Shown here piece by piece: positions 8,951-16,939 of a stretch of 47,970 bases of DNA (position 1 is its first letter; the number at the start of each line of letters is the position of its first letter). The stretch is from JBPYFK01 sp051984675 (GTDB taxonomy: Bacteria; Actinomycetota; Actinomycetes; Mycobacteriales; Pseudonocardiaceae). Location: assembly GCA_051984675.1 (NCBI GenBank), contig JBPYFK010000106.1, positions 1 through 47,970 on the forward strand, in the 5' to 3' direction. The position numbers were made by a program, and so were the translations under genes. Below the pieces are notes generated by a model, which saw only the letters and a list, made by a program, of their open reading frames with translations, did not search any database and had not been told where the DNA came from.

Positions 8951-10141
8951 TCAGTCGGCGAGCAGCGCGCCAAGCTCAGGAGGCAGCTCCGCTGCCTCCG
9001 GGAGCGGTCGCGCGGCCACCAGCTCCGCCGCCCGCTGCGCGGTGAGACCGGCTTCGCCGGTCAGCACCGCGCGGGCGTGCGGCTCGGGGAGCAGGTTGAA
9101 CCAGCGGCGGGCGAGCTCCGCTCGCCCCTGGTCGCTGGCGACGCCGTGCAGGCGCAGCCGCGCCATGCCGCCGTCAGGGAACACGTCCATGCGGACATGG
9201 GTCACCTCGGCGCGGACCGGGAGCTTGAACCGATGGCGGGTGTCGGGTTGCAACCGCGTCCTGGGCAGCAGTTCGGTCCACGAGCGCGGGTCGTCCAGGT
9301 CCGCGGTCCGTGCGTCGCAGCCGGACAGCGTGGCCCAGCCGGGCGCATTGCCCTTGAAGTGGCTGGTGTCCAGCTCGGCCCAGCGGACGGTTCCGGGCGT
9401 GGCGAGGCGGACCGACACCCAGTCGTTGCCGTCGTCACGGCGCCGAGCCGTCTCCCAGCCTTCGCCCATCACCCGGGCCAGGCCGGGCGCGAACAGGTTC
9501 GCTGGCGAGGAGAAGAACATGTTGCTGCAGCCGACGACCGCGCTGCCGTTCTCCAGCGCGGCGAGGTCGAACCGCCCGGAGATCCACCGGGGGTCGGCGA
9601 CGGGTTCGCCGTGCACACGCAGGCGCGCGATCCCGCCGTCGGGGTACATGCATAACCGCACGTGGGTGTAGCGGCGCTGCACGTCGACGTCGAAGACGTT
9701 GCGGGTGTCGCCCTGAACCGGTGCCTTCGGCAGTAACTCCTCCCAGTCGGCGGCTTCGAGCTCGTCCGGGGTGGGGTAGCCGTCCACCGCGCAGCCCTGC
9801 ACGGAGACTTCTGGCGGGTAGTTGCCTTTGAAGAACGCGGTGTCCACGACGAGCTGGCGGATCACACCGGCGAGACCGAGCCGGATGACGGCGCTGTCGT
9901 AACCGGACTCGCGTCGGCGGCGGGTTTCCCAACCGTCGTAGATCTGTCCTTTGTGGCCGAACGTGTACGGCTGGTAGACCGGCTCCTCCGCCTTGATCAG
10001 GTTCTCCCGCTCGGCGAACAGCTCGTCGTTGGCGTACAGCACCGCGCCGCCGAGCGCACGCGAGGCCAGGTCGGGAAGCGCCGAGCGCGTGGCGGAGTCC
10101 TGGGAGGCGGCCTGGTCGGGCACCGCTGGAGTCTGGGTCAT
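8951..10141 (-). CDS. alc: Allantoicase
   Basis: 396 residues from an ATG that overlaps the allB stop by four bases (ATGA). The open frame continues further upstream, but that part lies inside allB. Two homologous halves are visible: (Y)DGWETRRRR...THVRLCMYPDGGIARLRVHG and EGWETARRRDDG...THVRMDVFPDGGMARLRLHG, the duplicated jelly-roll of allantoicases. It hydrolyses allantoate to ureidoglycolate and urea. An N-terminal segment of about 25 residues precedes the first repeat. Second gene of the allB-alc unit. Confidence 0.95.
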   Translation of the reverse strand: MTQTPAVPDQAASQDSATRSALPDLASRALGGAVLYANDELFAERENLIKAEEPVYQPYTFGHKGQIYDGWETRRRRESGYDSAVIRLGLAGVIRQLVVDTAFFKGNYPPEVSVQGCAVDGYPTPDELEAADWEELLPKAPVQGDTRNVFDVDVQRRYTHVRLCMYPDGGIARLRVHGEPVADPRWISGRFDLAALENGSAVVGCSNMFFSSPANLFAPGLARVMGEGWETARRRDDGNDWVSVRLATPGTVRWAELDTSHFKGNAPGWATLSGCDARTADLDDPRSWTELLPRTRLQPDTRHRFKLPVRAEVTHVRMDVFPDGGMARLRLHGVASDQGRAELARRWFNLLPEPHARAVLTGEAGLTAQRAAELVAARPLPEAAELPPELGALLAD

Positions 10142-11577
10142 GCTTCTCCTCTGCTCAGCAACTTTCCTTGCGGCGCGACGGATTCCGCGCCCGAACCGGC
10201 GATCTGGCGGCCCCGCAGCCAGGTGCTGCGCACCACACCGCTGAGAGCACGACCGTGGTAAGGCGAAACCGGGTTGCGGTGGTGCAGCCGCTGGACGTCC
10301 ACGACGAACGCATCGTCCGGGGCGAACACGCACAGGTCGGCGTCGTTGCCCACGGCGATGCTGCCCTTGCGGCGCATCCCGACCTGTTCGGCGGGTTTCT
10401 GCGCCATCCACCGCACGACGTCGGTGAGGCCGAAGCCACGCAGCCTGGCCTGCGACCACACGGCGGACAGCCCGAGCTGGAGGCTGGAGACTCCGCCCCA
10501 GGCCACGCCGAAGTCACCGATGTCGAACCGCTTGAGGTCCGGGGTGCACGGCGAGTGGTCGCTGACGATGCAGTCGATCGTGCCGTCGGCCAGCCCGCGC
10601 CACAGCAGTTCCCGGTTGGCCGCCTCCCGGATCGGTGGGCAGCACTTGTACTGCGTCCCGCCGTCGGGGATCTCCTCGGAGGTGAAGCTCAGGTAGTGCG
10701 GGCAGGTCTCGACCGTGACCCGCACGCCGTCGGCCCGCGCGGACGCGATCATCGGCAGCGCGTCCGACGAGGACAGGTGCAGGATGTGCACCCGCGCGCC
10801 ACTCCGCCGGGCAAGCTCGATGACCTGGGCGATCGCCATGTTCTCCGCACCGCGCGGCCGGGAGGCGAGGAAGTCGCGGTAGTTCTCGCCGTGCGCGGTC
10901 GGGGCGTGCTCGATGGCGTCGGAGTCCTCGGCGTGCACGATCATCATCGCGTCCACACCGGCCAGCTCACGCAGCGCGTCGGCTAACTCGTCGGGGTTGA
11001 CCGGCGGGAACTCGTCCACGCCGGAGTGCAGCAGGAAGCACTTGAAGCCGTAAACACCGGCTTCGTGCAGGCCGCGCAGCTTGTCCAGGTTGCCGTGCAC
11101 CGCGCCGCCCCAGAAGCCGACGTCGATGTGCACCTGGTCCCGGGCGGCCTTGCGCTTGATCTCCAGCGCGTCGACGTCGATGGTCGGCGGGAGGCTGTTC
11201 AGCGGCATGTCGACGAGCGTGGTGATGCCGCCGGCCGCCGCGGCCCGGGTCGCGGTGGCGAACCCTTCCCACTCCGCACGTCCGGGGTCGTTGACGTGCA
11301 CGTGCGTGTCCACCAGACCGGGGAGCAGGACCTCGTCGTCGGCGAGGTCGACGACCCGGCCAGTGTCGAGTTGGGCGTCGAGGGACTCGATGGCGACGAC
11401 ACGGCCGTCTCGGATGCCGACCGCGCCGGAACTCTCTCCCTGCGGGCCGATCAGGCGTGGTGCGCGGAACACCACGTCGAACGACTCGACCCGGTCAGGC
11501 TGGTCTGGTGTCGCCGGTCCGGCGGCGGGTGCGGCCAACGCGTACCTCCGATAGGTCGATCGTGCTGCCAGCGGCAT
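10138..11577 (-). CDS. allB: Allantoinase
   Basis: 479 residues from the ATG at 11577. An in-frame TTG four codons earlier lies inside the operator. It opens the hydantoin ring of allantoin to give allantoate. Amidohydrolase metal ligands are visible: DTHVHVNDPG, the Lys for carbamylation in YGFKCF, the His of VHAEDSD and HILHLSS, and the Asp of SDHSPCT. About 30 residues at the N-terminus exceed the usual length, so a later start is possible. The operator at 11582-11598 ends only four bases before the ATG, leaving little room for a normal ribosome site. Confidence 0.95.
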   Translation of the reverse strand: MPLAARSTYRRYALAAPAAGPATPDQPDRVESFDVVFRAPRLIGPQGESSGAVGIRDGRVVAIESLDAQLDTGRVVDLADDEVLLPGLVDTHVHVNDPGRAEWEGFATATRAAAAGGITTLVDMPLNSLPPTIDVDALEIKRKAARDQVHIDVGFWGGAVHGNLDKLRGLHEAGVYGFKCFLLHSGVDEFPPVNPDELADALRELAGVDAMMIVHAEDSDAIEHAPTAHGENYRDFLASRPRGAENMAIAQVIELARRSGARVHILHLSSSDALPMIASARADGVRVTVETCPHYLSFTSEEIPDGGTQYKCCPPIREAANRELLWRGLADGTIDCIVSDHSPCTPDLKRFDIGDFGVAWGGVSSLQLGLSAVWSQARLRGFGLTDVVRWMAQKPAEQVGMRRKGSIAVGNDADLCVFAPDDAFVVDVQRLHHRNPVSPYHGRALSGVVRSTWLRGRQIAGSGAESVAPQGKLLSRGEA

Positions 11578-11581
11578 AGTC

Positions 11582-11598
11582 TTCAACAAAGTGTTGAA
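11582..11598. promoter_or_regulatory. Palindromic operator before allB
   Basis: TTCAACA-AAG-TGTTGAA is a perfect 7-3-7 palindrome immediately upstream of allB. The same sequence with one base changed lies before uraD (17712-17728). The two sites mark the allantoin and urate branches as one regulon (inference). The candidate regulators in the window are the IclR protein at 26181 and the HTH protein at 17263. Confidence 0.7.
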
Positions 11599-11691
11599 CC
11601 TCGCGGCGCCCCGGTCAAGTACGGCTCATCCGGCAAGACCGCGCTCCCGGGGGCGCCGGCACGCGCAAGGCAGCAAGGACTGTTTTCGGAT

Positions 11692-11709
11692 TGAGAAGTA
11701 TACTTCTCA
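11692..11709. promoter_or_regulatory. 18-base perfect palindrome between glxK and allB
   Basis: TGAGAAGTATACTTCTCA is a perfect palindrome in an AT-rich patch of an otherwise GC-rich gap. It contains TATACT on both strands, which can serve as a -10 for allB. It probably is a repressor operator covering the allB promoter, distinct from the operator at 11582. Confidence 0.55.
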
Positions 11710-11765
11710 TAATACGAAATAGGCGCCGCCGTTGGAAGACGGCCGGTGCGTGAGCAACGCTCCCG

Positions 11766-12902
11766 CTAGAGCTGCTCCTCGGCGAGCCGTGCCCCGAGCT
11801 GCTCCAGCAGCACCGCCGCCTCGCGCATACTGCGCTCGACGTCGGGTTCCAGGCTGGCCAGCGTGTACGCGGCCGCGATCCCGGCCTCGCGTAGCCGCTC
11901 GGTCGGCAGCGCGCAGCCGCCCGCGACGGCCACCACCGGAACTCCGGCGGCGCGGGCGCGCTGCGCCACGCCCGCTGGGGCCTTGCCGTGCAGCGTCTGC
12001 TCGTCCAGCGAGCCCTCACCGGTGATCACCAGGCGAGCCCCGGCGAGCTGCTCGGCGAAGCTCGCCAGCTCCAGGATGACCTCGACCCCGGGGCGCATCC
12101 GCGCCCCCAGGGCGGCGAGGGCCGCGAAGCCCACCCCTCCAGCGGCGCCGGCACCTGGCTCCGCCTCGGCCTCACGGCCCCCGCCTTCGGTGACCGCCCG
12201 AGCCCAGCGGGCCAGGGCGGTGTCCAGCAACTGCACCTGGTCCGGGTCCGCGCCCTTCTGCGGCCCGTACACGTGGGCCGCCCCGCGCGGCCCGACCAGC
12301 GGATTGTCCACATCGGACGCGAGGATGATCTCGGCCCCGGCCAGCCGTCTATCCATTTCGGACAGATCCACGGTGGCGACGTCCAACAGCGCCGCCCCGC
12401 CCAGCGGCAGCGGGTGACCAGCGGCGTCAGTGATCCGTGCGCCGAGTGCGGCCAGCATTCCGGCGCCGCCGTCGGTGCAGGCGCTGCCGCCGACGCCGAG
12501 GATCACGGTGCGCGCCCCCGCGTCGAGCGCGGCGCGGACCAGCTCGCCGGTGCCGTAGCTGGTCGCGGTCAGCGGCGCGAGCTTGCTGGGCGCGAGCAGC
12601 GCGAGCCCGGACGCGGCAGCCAGCTCGACGACGGCCGTCGAGCCCTCGACGGCGATGTCGGCGTCGACCGGCTGGCCGGTCGGACCGGTCACGCGCACCG
12701 TCCGCCGCTGCGCGCCGGCGGCCAGCGCGGCCTGCACCGTGCCGTCACCGCCGTCGGCGACCGGCAGCAGTCGCAGGTCGAGCTCCGGGCGGACCTTTCG
12801 GATGCCCGCCGCGACCGCCTCGGCGACCTCGGGCGCGGTCAGCGAGCCCTTGAACTTGTCCGGCGCGACCAGGACCTGACCGGCTAGCACTTGGCTGGGC
12901 AC
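11766..12902 (-). CDS. glxK: Glycerate 2-kinase (GlxK/GarK type)
   Basis: 378 residues from a GTG with GGGAG seven bases upstream. It begins VLVAPDKFKGSLTAPEVAEA and contains LPVADGGDGTVQA, GVGGSACTDGGAGMLAALGA and the TGEGSLDEQTLHGKAPAGVA segment, all signatures of the type-1 glycerate kinase family. It phosphorylates D-glycerate made by GlxR to 2-phosphoglycerate, delivering the pathway to glycolysis. It is the fourth gene after hyi-glxR-gcl, separated from gcl by a 254-base structured gap. Confidence 0.93.
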   Translation of the reverse strand: MPSQVLAGQVLVAPDKFKGSLTAPEVAEAVAAGIRKVRPELDLRLLPVADGGDGTVQAALAAGAQRRTVRVTGPTGQPVDADIAVEGSTAVVELAAASGLALLAPSKLAPLTATSYGTGELVRAALDAGARTVILGVGGSACTDGGAGMLAALGARITDAAGHPLPLGGAALLDVATVDLSEMDRRLAGAEIILASDVDNPLVGPRGAAHVYGPQKGADPDQVQLLDTALARWARAVTEGGGREAEAEPGAGAAGGVGFAALAALGARMRPGVEVILELASFAEQLAGARLVITGEGSLDEQTLHGKAPAGVAQRARAAGVPVVAVAGGCALPTERLREAGIAAAYTLASLEPDVERSMREAAVLLEQLGARLAEEQL

Positions 12903-12935
12903 AGCACGCTCCCGAGGAGATCGAACGACTGGGGT

Positions 12936-12982
12936 GGATGTCCCCCGCCATCCCGCCCGGCACGATCCGGCGGGGGACATCC
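12936..12982 (-). repeat. Hairpin in the glxK leader
   Basis: GGATGTCCCCCGCC (12936-12949) is perfectly complementary to 12969-12982; the loop is 19 bases. On the minus strand it lies 34 bases before the glxK start. It may attenuate read-through from gcl into glxK or protect the message. It could also be a weak terminator of gcl. Confidence 0.5.
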
Positions 12983-13023
12983 GAAGGCCGTCGCAGCATG
13001 ACACTTCGACGGCCCGTTTAGGG

Positions 13024-13142
13024 CAGGCCGGGGAGACGGAGGACGGCGCACACCCACGATCTCGCGCTGAAGTGGCGTCGCAGGATCGCGCGAGCGGTGC
13101 ATCGCCCTCGCGGGCGACGCATGGGTACGTCTCCCCGGCCTG
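13024..13142 (-). ncRNA. Candidate structured RNA element between gcl and glxK
   Basis: Read on the minus strand, starting 15 bases after the gcl stop. A perfect 15-base-pair closing stem (13128-13142 with 13024-13038) encloses two hairpins. P2 is 10 pairs (13112-13121 with 13098-13107) with a GCGA tetraloop. P3 is CTCGCGC/GCGCGAG (13088-13094 with 13061-13067) with a 20-base loop. The only imperfect pair in P2 is a G-U wobble on the minus strand, which would be A-C on the plus strand, and the loop is a GNRA type only on the minus strand. Both favour a minus-strand RNA. Function unknown. Confidence 0.5.
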
Positions 13143-13156
13143 GTCGGCGAACCGCG

Positions 13157-14851
13157 TCACGGCAGCGGTTCGGGTTCCTTCATGGCGTCGATGCGGATGC
13201 CGTTGGCGGTGTTGGCCTCCCGCTCGATCATCACCTCGACGAGCACCGGGCGGCTGGTGGCCTCGGCCTCCTTGCGCGCCCACGCGATGGTCTCGGCCAG
13301 CTCGCCCGGCTCGAACACCCGGCGACCGGTGCAGCCGTAGGCCTCCATCACCTTCACGTTGTCCGTGCCGTACTCGTCGTAGTGGATGTTGACCTCGGTG
13401 TTCATGTCGTACGCCTGCTCGGCCATCCGAATCAGGCCGAGGTATTCGTTGTTCAACATGATGATCACGAACGGCACGTTGTACTGGGCCGCGACCGCCA
13501 GCTCCTCCACCAGGAACTGGAAGGAGTAGTCCCCGACCACCGCGGCGACCTCGGCGTCGGGCTTGGCGGACTTGACCCCAACCGCCGCCGGAATCTCCCA
13601 GCCCAGCGGACCGGCCTGGCCGCAGACCTGGTAGTGGCGGGGCAGATGCGCCCGCTGGAACTGCCCGGACCAGATCTGGTAGAGCCCGATCGCGGTGACG
13701 AAGTAGGTCTCCGGGCCGAACGCCTCGTTGATCTCCTTGAACACCCGGGGCGCCTTGATCGGCACGTTGTCGTAGTCCTCGTGCCGGGTCATGGTGCGCT
13801 TGAGCTGCCCGACCCGCTCGACCCACTCGACGTAGCGCCGCCCGATGTGCCGGCGCTTGGCGGCGGCGATCAGCGCCTCCAGGAACAGCCTGGTGTCCGA
13901 GACGATCCCGAGGTCGGGGCCGAACACCTTGCCGATCTGGGTGGGCTCGATGTCGACGTGGATGAACCTGCGCTCGCCCCGGTAGACGTCCAGCTGACCG
14001 GTGTGCCGGTCACCGAAGCGCGCACCCAGTGCGAGCACCAGATCGGCCTCCAGCAATGACTGGTTGGCGTAGCGCTGGCTGGTCTGGATACCGGCCATGC
14101 CGGAGAACAGCTTGTGGTCCTCCGGGAACGAGCCCTTGCCCATCAGCGTGACCTGCACCGGCGTGCCCAGCAGCTCGGCCAGCTCACGCAACTGCTCGTG
14201 GGCGTCGCCGAGGATGACGCCGCCACCGGCGAGGACGAGCGGACGCTCGGCCTCCAGCAGCATGTCCAGCGCACGCTCGACACGCGGCAGGTGCGGCTCG
14301 ACCGCCGCCACCGGCAGCGGGGAGTCGAGGGAGGAGTCCCACTCGATCTCCTGCTTCTGCACGTCGATCGGCAGGTCGATCAGGACCGGACCCGGGCGGC
14401 CGGACCGCGCGATGCGGAACGCCTCGCGGAAGATCCACGGCGCCTGCGCGGCCTCCTTGACCTGCACCGCCCACTTCGTCACCGGCTTGGCGATGTCGAC
14501 GATGTCGACCGCCTGGAAAGCCTCCTGGTGCAGCTTGGTGGACTGCGCTTGACCGGTGATGCAGATCATCGGGATGGAGTCCGCCTGCGCGGTGTACAGG
14601 CCGGTGATCATGTTCGTGCCGGCGGGACCGGAGGTCCCGATGGCCACGCCGACCCTGCCGTTGGTCCGCGCCCAGCCGTCGGCCATGTGCGTGGCGCCCT
14701 CTTCGTGCCGCACGATGAGGTGTTTGATCCCGCTGTGCTCCAGCGCCGCGTACAGCGGCAGGATCGCCGCGCCGGGGCAACCGAACGCGGTGTCGACGCC
14801 CTCCGACTTCAGGACGTCAACGACGGCCTGCATGACAGGAACTTTGGGCAT
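13157..14851 (-). CDS. gcl: Glyoxylate carboligase (tartronate-semialdehyde synthase)
   Basis: 564 residues from the ATG at 14851, preceded by AAAGGTG. A thiamine-diphosphate enzyme that joins two glyoxylates to tartronate semialdehyde and CO2. It aligns along its whole length with E. coli Gcl: TAFGCPGAAI, GTSGPAGTNMITGLY, ADSIPMICITGQA, SGRPGPVLIDLP, HVDIEPTQIG, CGQAGPLGW and the ThDP motif GDYSFQF...NNEYLGLIR. Where E. coli Gcl has its unusual Val51 this protein has Glu50 (RHEEGATHMA), the residue found in most other ThDP enzymes. Third gene of hyi-glxR-gcl. Confidence 0.93.
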   Translation of the reverse strand: MPKVPVMQAVVDVLKSEGVDTAFGCPGAAILPLYAALEHSGIKHLIVRHEEGATHMADGWARTNGRVGVAIGTSGPAGTNMITGLYTAQADSIPMICITGQAQSTKLHQEAFQAVDIVDIAKPVTKWAVQVKEAAQAPWIFREAFRIARSGRPGPVLIDLPIDVQKQEIEWDSSLDSPLPVAAVEPHLPRVERALDMLLEAERPLVLAGGGVILGDAHEQLRELAELLGTPVQVTLMGKGSFPEDHKLFSGMAGIQTSQRYANQSLLEADLVLALGARFGDRHTGQLDVYRGERRFIHVDIEPTQIGKVFGPDLGIVSDTRLFLEALIAAAKRRHIGRRYVEWVERVGQLKRTMTRHEDYDNVPIKAPRVFKEINEAFGPETYFVTAIGLYQIWSGQFQRAHLPRHYQVCGQAGPLGWEIPAAVGVKSAKPDAEVAAVVGDYSFQFLVEELAVAAQYNVPFVIIMLNNEYLGLIRMAEQAYDMNTEVNIHYDEYGTDNVKVMEAYGCTGRRVFEPGELAETIAWARKEAEATSRPVLVEVMIEREANTANGIRIDAMKEPEPLP

Positions 14852-14932
14852 GGTGGTACACACCTTTCGGGAAGCCGGTGAGCGGTATGCGGATGCTTGG
14901 CGGCGATGCGCCGCTCACCGGTGACCTGATGG

Positions 14933-14965
14933 GGTGTGCAGACCTCACGGCGAGGTCTGCACACC
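14933..14965 (-). repeat. Intra-operon hairpin between glxR and gcl
   Basis: GGTGTGCAGACCTC (14933-14946) and its exact complement (14952-14965) form a 14-base-pair stem with a 5-base loop, 22 bases after the glxR stop. It may act as a partial terminator or a 3' stabiliser that lowers gcl relative to hyi-glxR. Confidence 0.6.
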
Positions 14966-14987
14966 TCCGGGGGAAGCTGGTGCGGGA

Positions 14988-15866
14988 TCACTCCCGGCCG
15001 CTGAACGCGGCGATCTGGCGGAAGAGGCCGGAGTGGTCGAGCTTGCCGTCGCCCTGCGCCTTGGCGGCGGCGACGAGCTGGGTGACCACGGCACCGACAG
15101 GCAGCGACACCCCGATGTTGCGGGCGGCGGCCTCCAGGTTGCCCATGTCCTTGTGGTGCAGCTCGATGCGGAAGCCGGGAGCGAACTCGCGGTTGCGCAT
15201 CTTCTCGCCCTTGGCGTCCAGCACGGTGCTGCCGGCCAGCCCGCCGCCGAGCACGCGCAGCCCGGCCTCGGTGTCCACGCCGTGCGCCTCCAGGAAGACC
15301 AGGGCCTCGGCGACCAGGGCGATGTTGCCGGCCACGATGAGCTGGTTGGCGATCTTCACGGTCTGGCCGGAACCGGCCGGGCCGACGTGCACGACCGTGC
15401 TGCCGACGACCTCCAGGACCGGGCGACCGGCCTCGAAAGCGTCCGCCGCCCCGCCGACCATGATCGACAGTGTGCCGTCGATCGCCTTCGGCTCACCCCC
15501 GCTGACGGGCGCGTCGAGCACCTTCAGCCCTTGAGCGGCAGCCGCCTCGGCGACCTTGCGCGAGGTCTCCGGCCGGATGCTGCTGCAGTCGATGAGCAGC
15601 GCGCCGGACCTGGCGTGCTCCAGCACACCGCCCTCGCCCAGAACCGCCTTCTCGACGTCCGGCGAGTCCGGCACCATCGTGATGATGATGTCCGCGTCGG
15701 CCACGGTCTCGGCGATGGTGGCCGCGCCCTTGCCGCCCTGGCTGGCGAGCAGCTCGACCTTGTCCTTGCTGAAGTCGGTGCCGACGACTTCGTAACCCGC
15801 TTTGACGAGGTTGTGGGCCATGGGGCTGCCCATGATGCCCAGGCCGACGAATCCGACCCTGGTCAT
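14988..15866 (-). CDS. glxR: Tartronate semialdehyde reductase (2-hydroxy-3-oxopropionate reductase)
   Basis: 292 residues, full length for the beta-hydroxyacid dehydrogenase family. The NAD(P)-binding start VGFVGLGIMGSPMAHNL, the substrate loop DAPVSGGEPKAIDGTLSIMVGG (about 119-140) and the catalytic Lys in GSGQTVKIANQL are present. It reduces tartronate semialdehyde to glycerate. The gap to hyi is 37 bases and gcl follows, so the function within the glyoxylate pathway is well supported. Confidence 0.93.
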   Translation of the reverse strand: MTRVGFVGLGIMGSPMAHNLVKAGYEVVGTDFSKDKVELLASQGGKGAATIAETVADADIIITMVPDSPDVEKAVLGEGGVLEHARSGALLIDCSSIRPETSRKVAEAAAAQGLKVLDAPVSGGEPKAIDGTLSIMVGGAADAFEAGRPVLEVVGSTVVHVGPAGSGQTVKIANQLIVAGNIALVAEALVFLEAHGVDTEAGLRVLGGGLAGSTVLDAKGEKMRNREFAPGFRIELHHKDMGNLEAAARNIGVSLPVGAVVTQLVAAAKAQGDGKLDHSGLFRQIAAFSGRE

Positions 15867-15903
15867 GTTTCTCCTCCCGTTGGGTCCGGTGTGGGGTCCG
15901 CGC

Positions 15904-16704
15904 TTACCGCTTGGCCCAGCCGAAGCTGTCCGCGCTGGCTCCGCTGGGCTTGTACTCGGCCGCGATGTAGCCGGAGTAGCCGGCCTCGTTCAGGCGGCGG
16001 AAGTAGTGGTCGAAGTCGATTTCGCCGGTGCCCGGCTCGTGACGGCCCGGCGCGTCCGCGATCTGGACGTGGCCGATCGCGTTCGCGTGCTGGTCCAGCA
16101 CCGCGTCCGGGTCGTCGCCGTTGGCCACCAGGTGGTAGAGGTCGAACAGCAGGCGAAGGTTGCTGGTGCCGCGCTGCCGCCGGACCCGGTCGATCACGTC
16201 GAGCGCGTCCCGCCCGGTCTTGAGCGGGTAGCTCGCCATCCCGCTGACCGGCTCGATCAGCACGGTGCCGTCCAGGCGCGCGACCGCCTGGCCCGCCAGC
16301 GCGAGGTTCTCGACGGCGACCGCGTCCTGTTTGGCCGGGTCCTCGCCCTCGATCCGGTTGCCGTACAGGGCATTGAAGGCGCGGCAGTTCAGGCGCTCGC
16401 CGATCGCCGCGACGGCCTCGACGTTGTCCGCGAACTCCTGGGCGCGTTCGGGGTGGGAGACCACGCCCCGATCGCCGGCCGGCATGTCGCCCGCGAAGAA
16501 GTTCAGTCCGATCAGCGCGACACCGGCGTCGGTGATCGCGCCCACGAACTTGTCGACCTCGGTGTCGCTGGGCACCGGGCTGGCGAACGGCCACCAGAAC
16601 TCGACGGCGTCGAACCCGGCCGCCTTCGCGGCGGCGGGCCGTTCCAGCAGGTCAAGTTCGGTGAACAGGATCGACAGGTTGACGGCGTACCGGTTGGGTT
16701 CCAC
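15904..16704 (-). CDS. hyi: Hydroxypyruvate isomerase
   Basis: 266 residues from the GTG at 16704, with AGGGGG five bases upstream; a GTG two codons earlier lies on top of that signal. TIM-barrel xylose-isomerase-like fold, with NLSILFTELDLLERP, VEFWWPF, GLNFFAGDMPAGDRG, LIEPVSG and FDLYHLVANGDD matching Hyi proteins. It interconverts hydroxypyruvate and tartronate semialdehyde. First gene of the minus-strand operon; the promoter region holds the ATTTC/GAAAT cluster. Confidence 0.92.
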   Translation of the reverse strand: MEPNRYAVNLSILFTELDLLERPAAAKAAGFDAVEFWWPFASPVPSDTEVDKFVGAITDAGVALIGLNFFAGDMPAGDRGVVSHPERAQEFADNVEAVAAIGERLNCRAFNALYGNRIEGEDPAKQDAVAVENLALAGQAVARLDGTVLIEPVSGMASYPLKTGRDALDVIDRVRRQRGTSNLRLLFDLYHLVANGDDPDAVLDQHANAIGHVQIADAPGRHEPGTGEIDFDHYFRRLNEAGYSGYIAAEYKPSGASADSFGWAKR

Positions 16705-16720
16705 GAACACCCCCTGGTCA

Positions 16721-16746
16721 ATTTCTTATCGTGAAATTTCTATTTC
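16721..16746. promoter_or_regulatory. ATTTC/GAAAT operator cluster before hyi
   Basis: Three half-sites in a row: ATTTC (16721-16725), GAAAT (16733-16737) and ATTTC (16742-16746). GAAAT-N4-ATTTC resembles IclR-type operators (GGAAAT-N-ATTTCC in E. coli). It starts 17 bases upstream of the hyi start and probably overlaps its promoter. The site is also close to the divergent thiamine-binding protein gene. Confidence 0.4.
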
Positions 16747-16939
16747 GTTCTCCGATAGAGTAGCGGGTGTCACGAAGCCGGTCAAACCCCGGTACTGGAT
16801 CGATCTTCGGACCGCGAAGCAGCCTGCGGCGCACTCGTCACCAGCGGGGATCGGCAGCGGACCGGATCCGGCAGCAAGGTCCGTTGGCCGCCACGGAGGG
16901 CCTGGGACTACCGTTCCGGGAGTGAGTGCGAAGGTCCCG

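Noticed and set aside
8951..10459. Longer allantoicase start at 10459
   Set aside because: The extra 106 codons lie inside allB in another frame; the ATGA overlap at 10138-10141 gives a natural start.
12884..13102. 72-codon minus-strand ORF in the gcl-glxK gap
   Set aside because: No ribosome site or known domain, and its sequence is constrained by the hairpins at 12936-12982 and 13024-13142.
11766..13826. 686-codon frame as one long protein
   Set aside because: Only the part from 12902 downward resembles glycerate kinase; the upstream part lies inside gcl and the structured gap. A GTG with a good ribosome site marks the real start.
16767..16922. Possible 51-codon leaderless ORF before the thiamine-binding gene
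   Set aside because: The GTG follows a TAGAGT-like sequence, but the product is Arg/Ser-rich, codon use is atypical and no similarity is evident.
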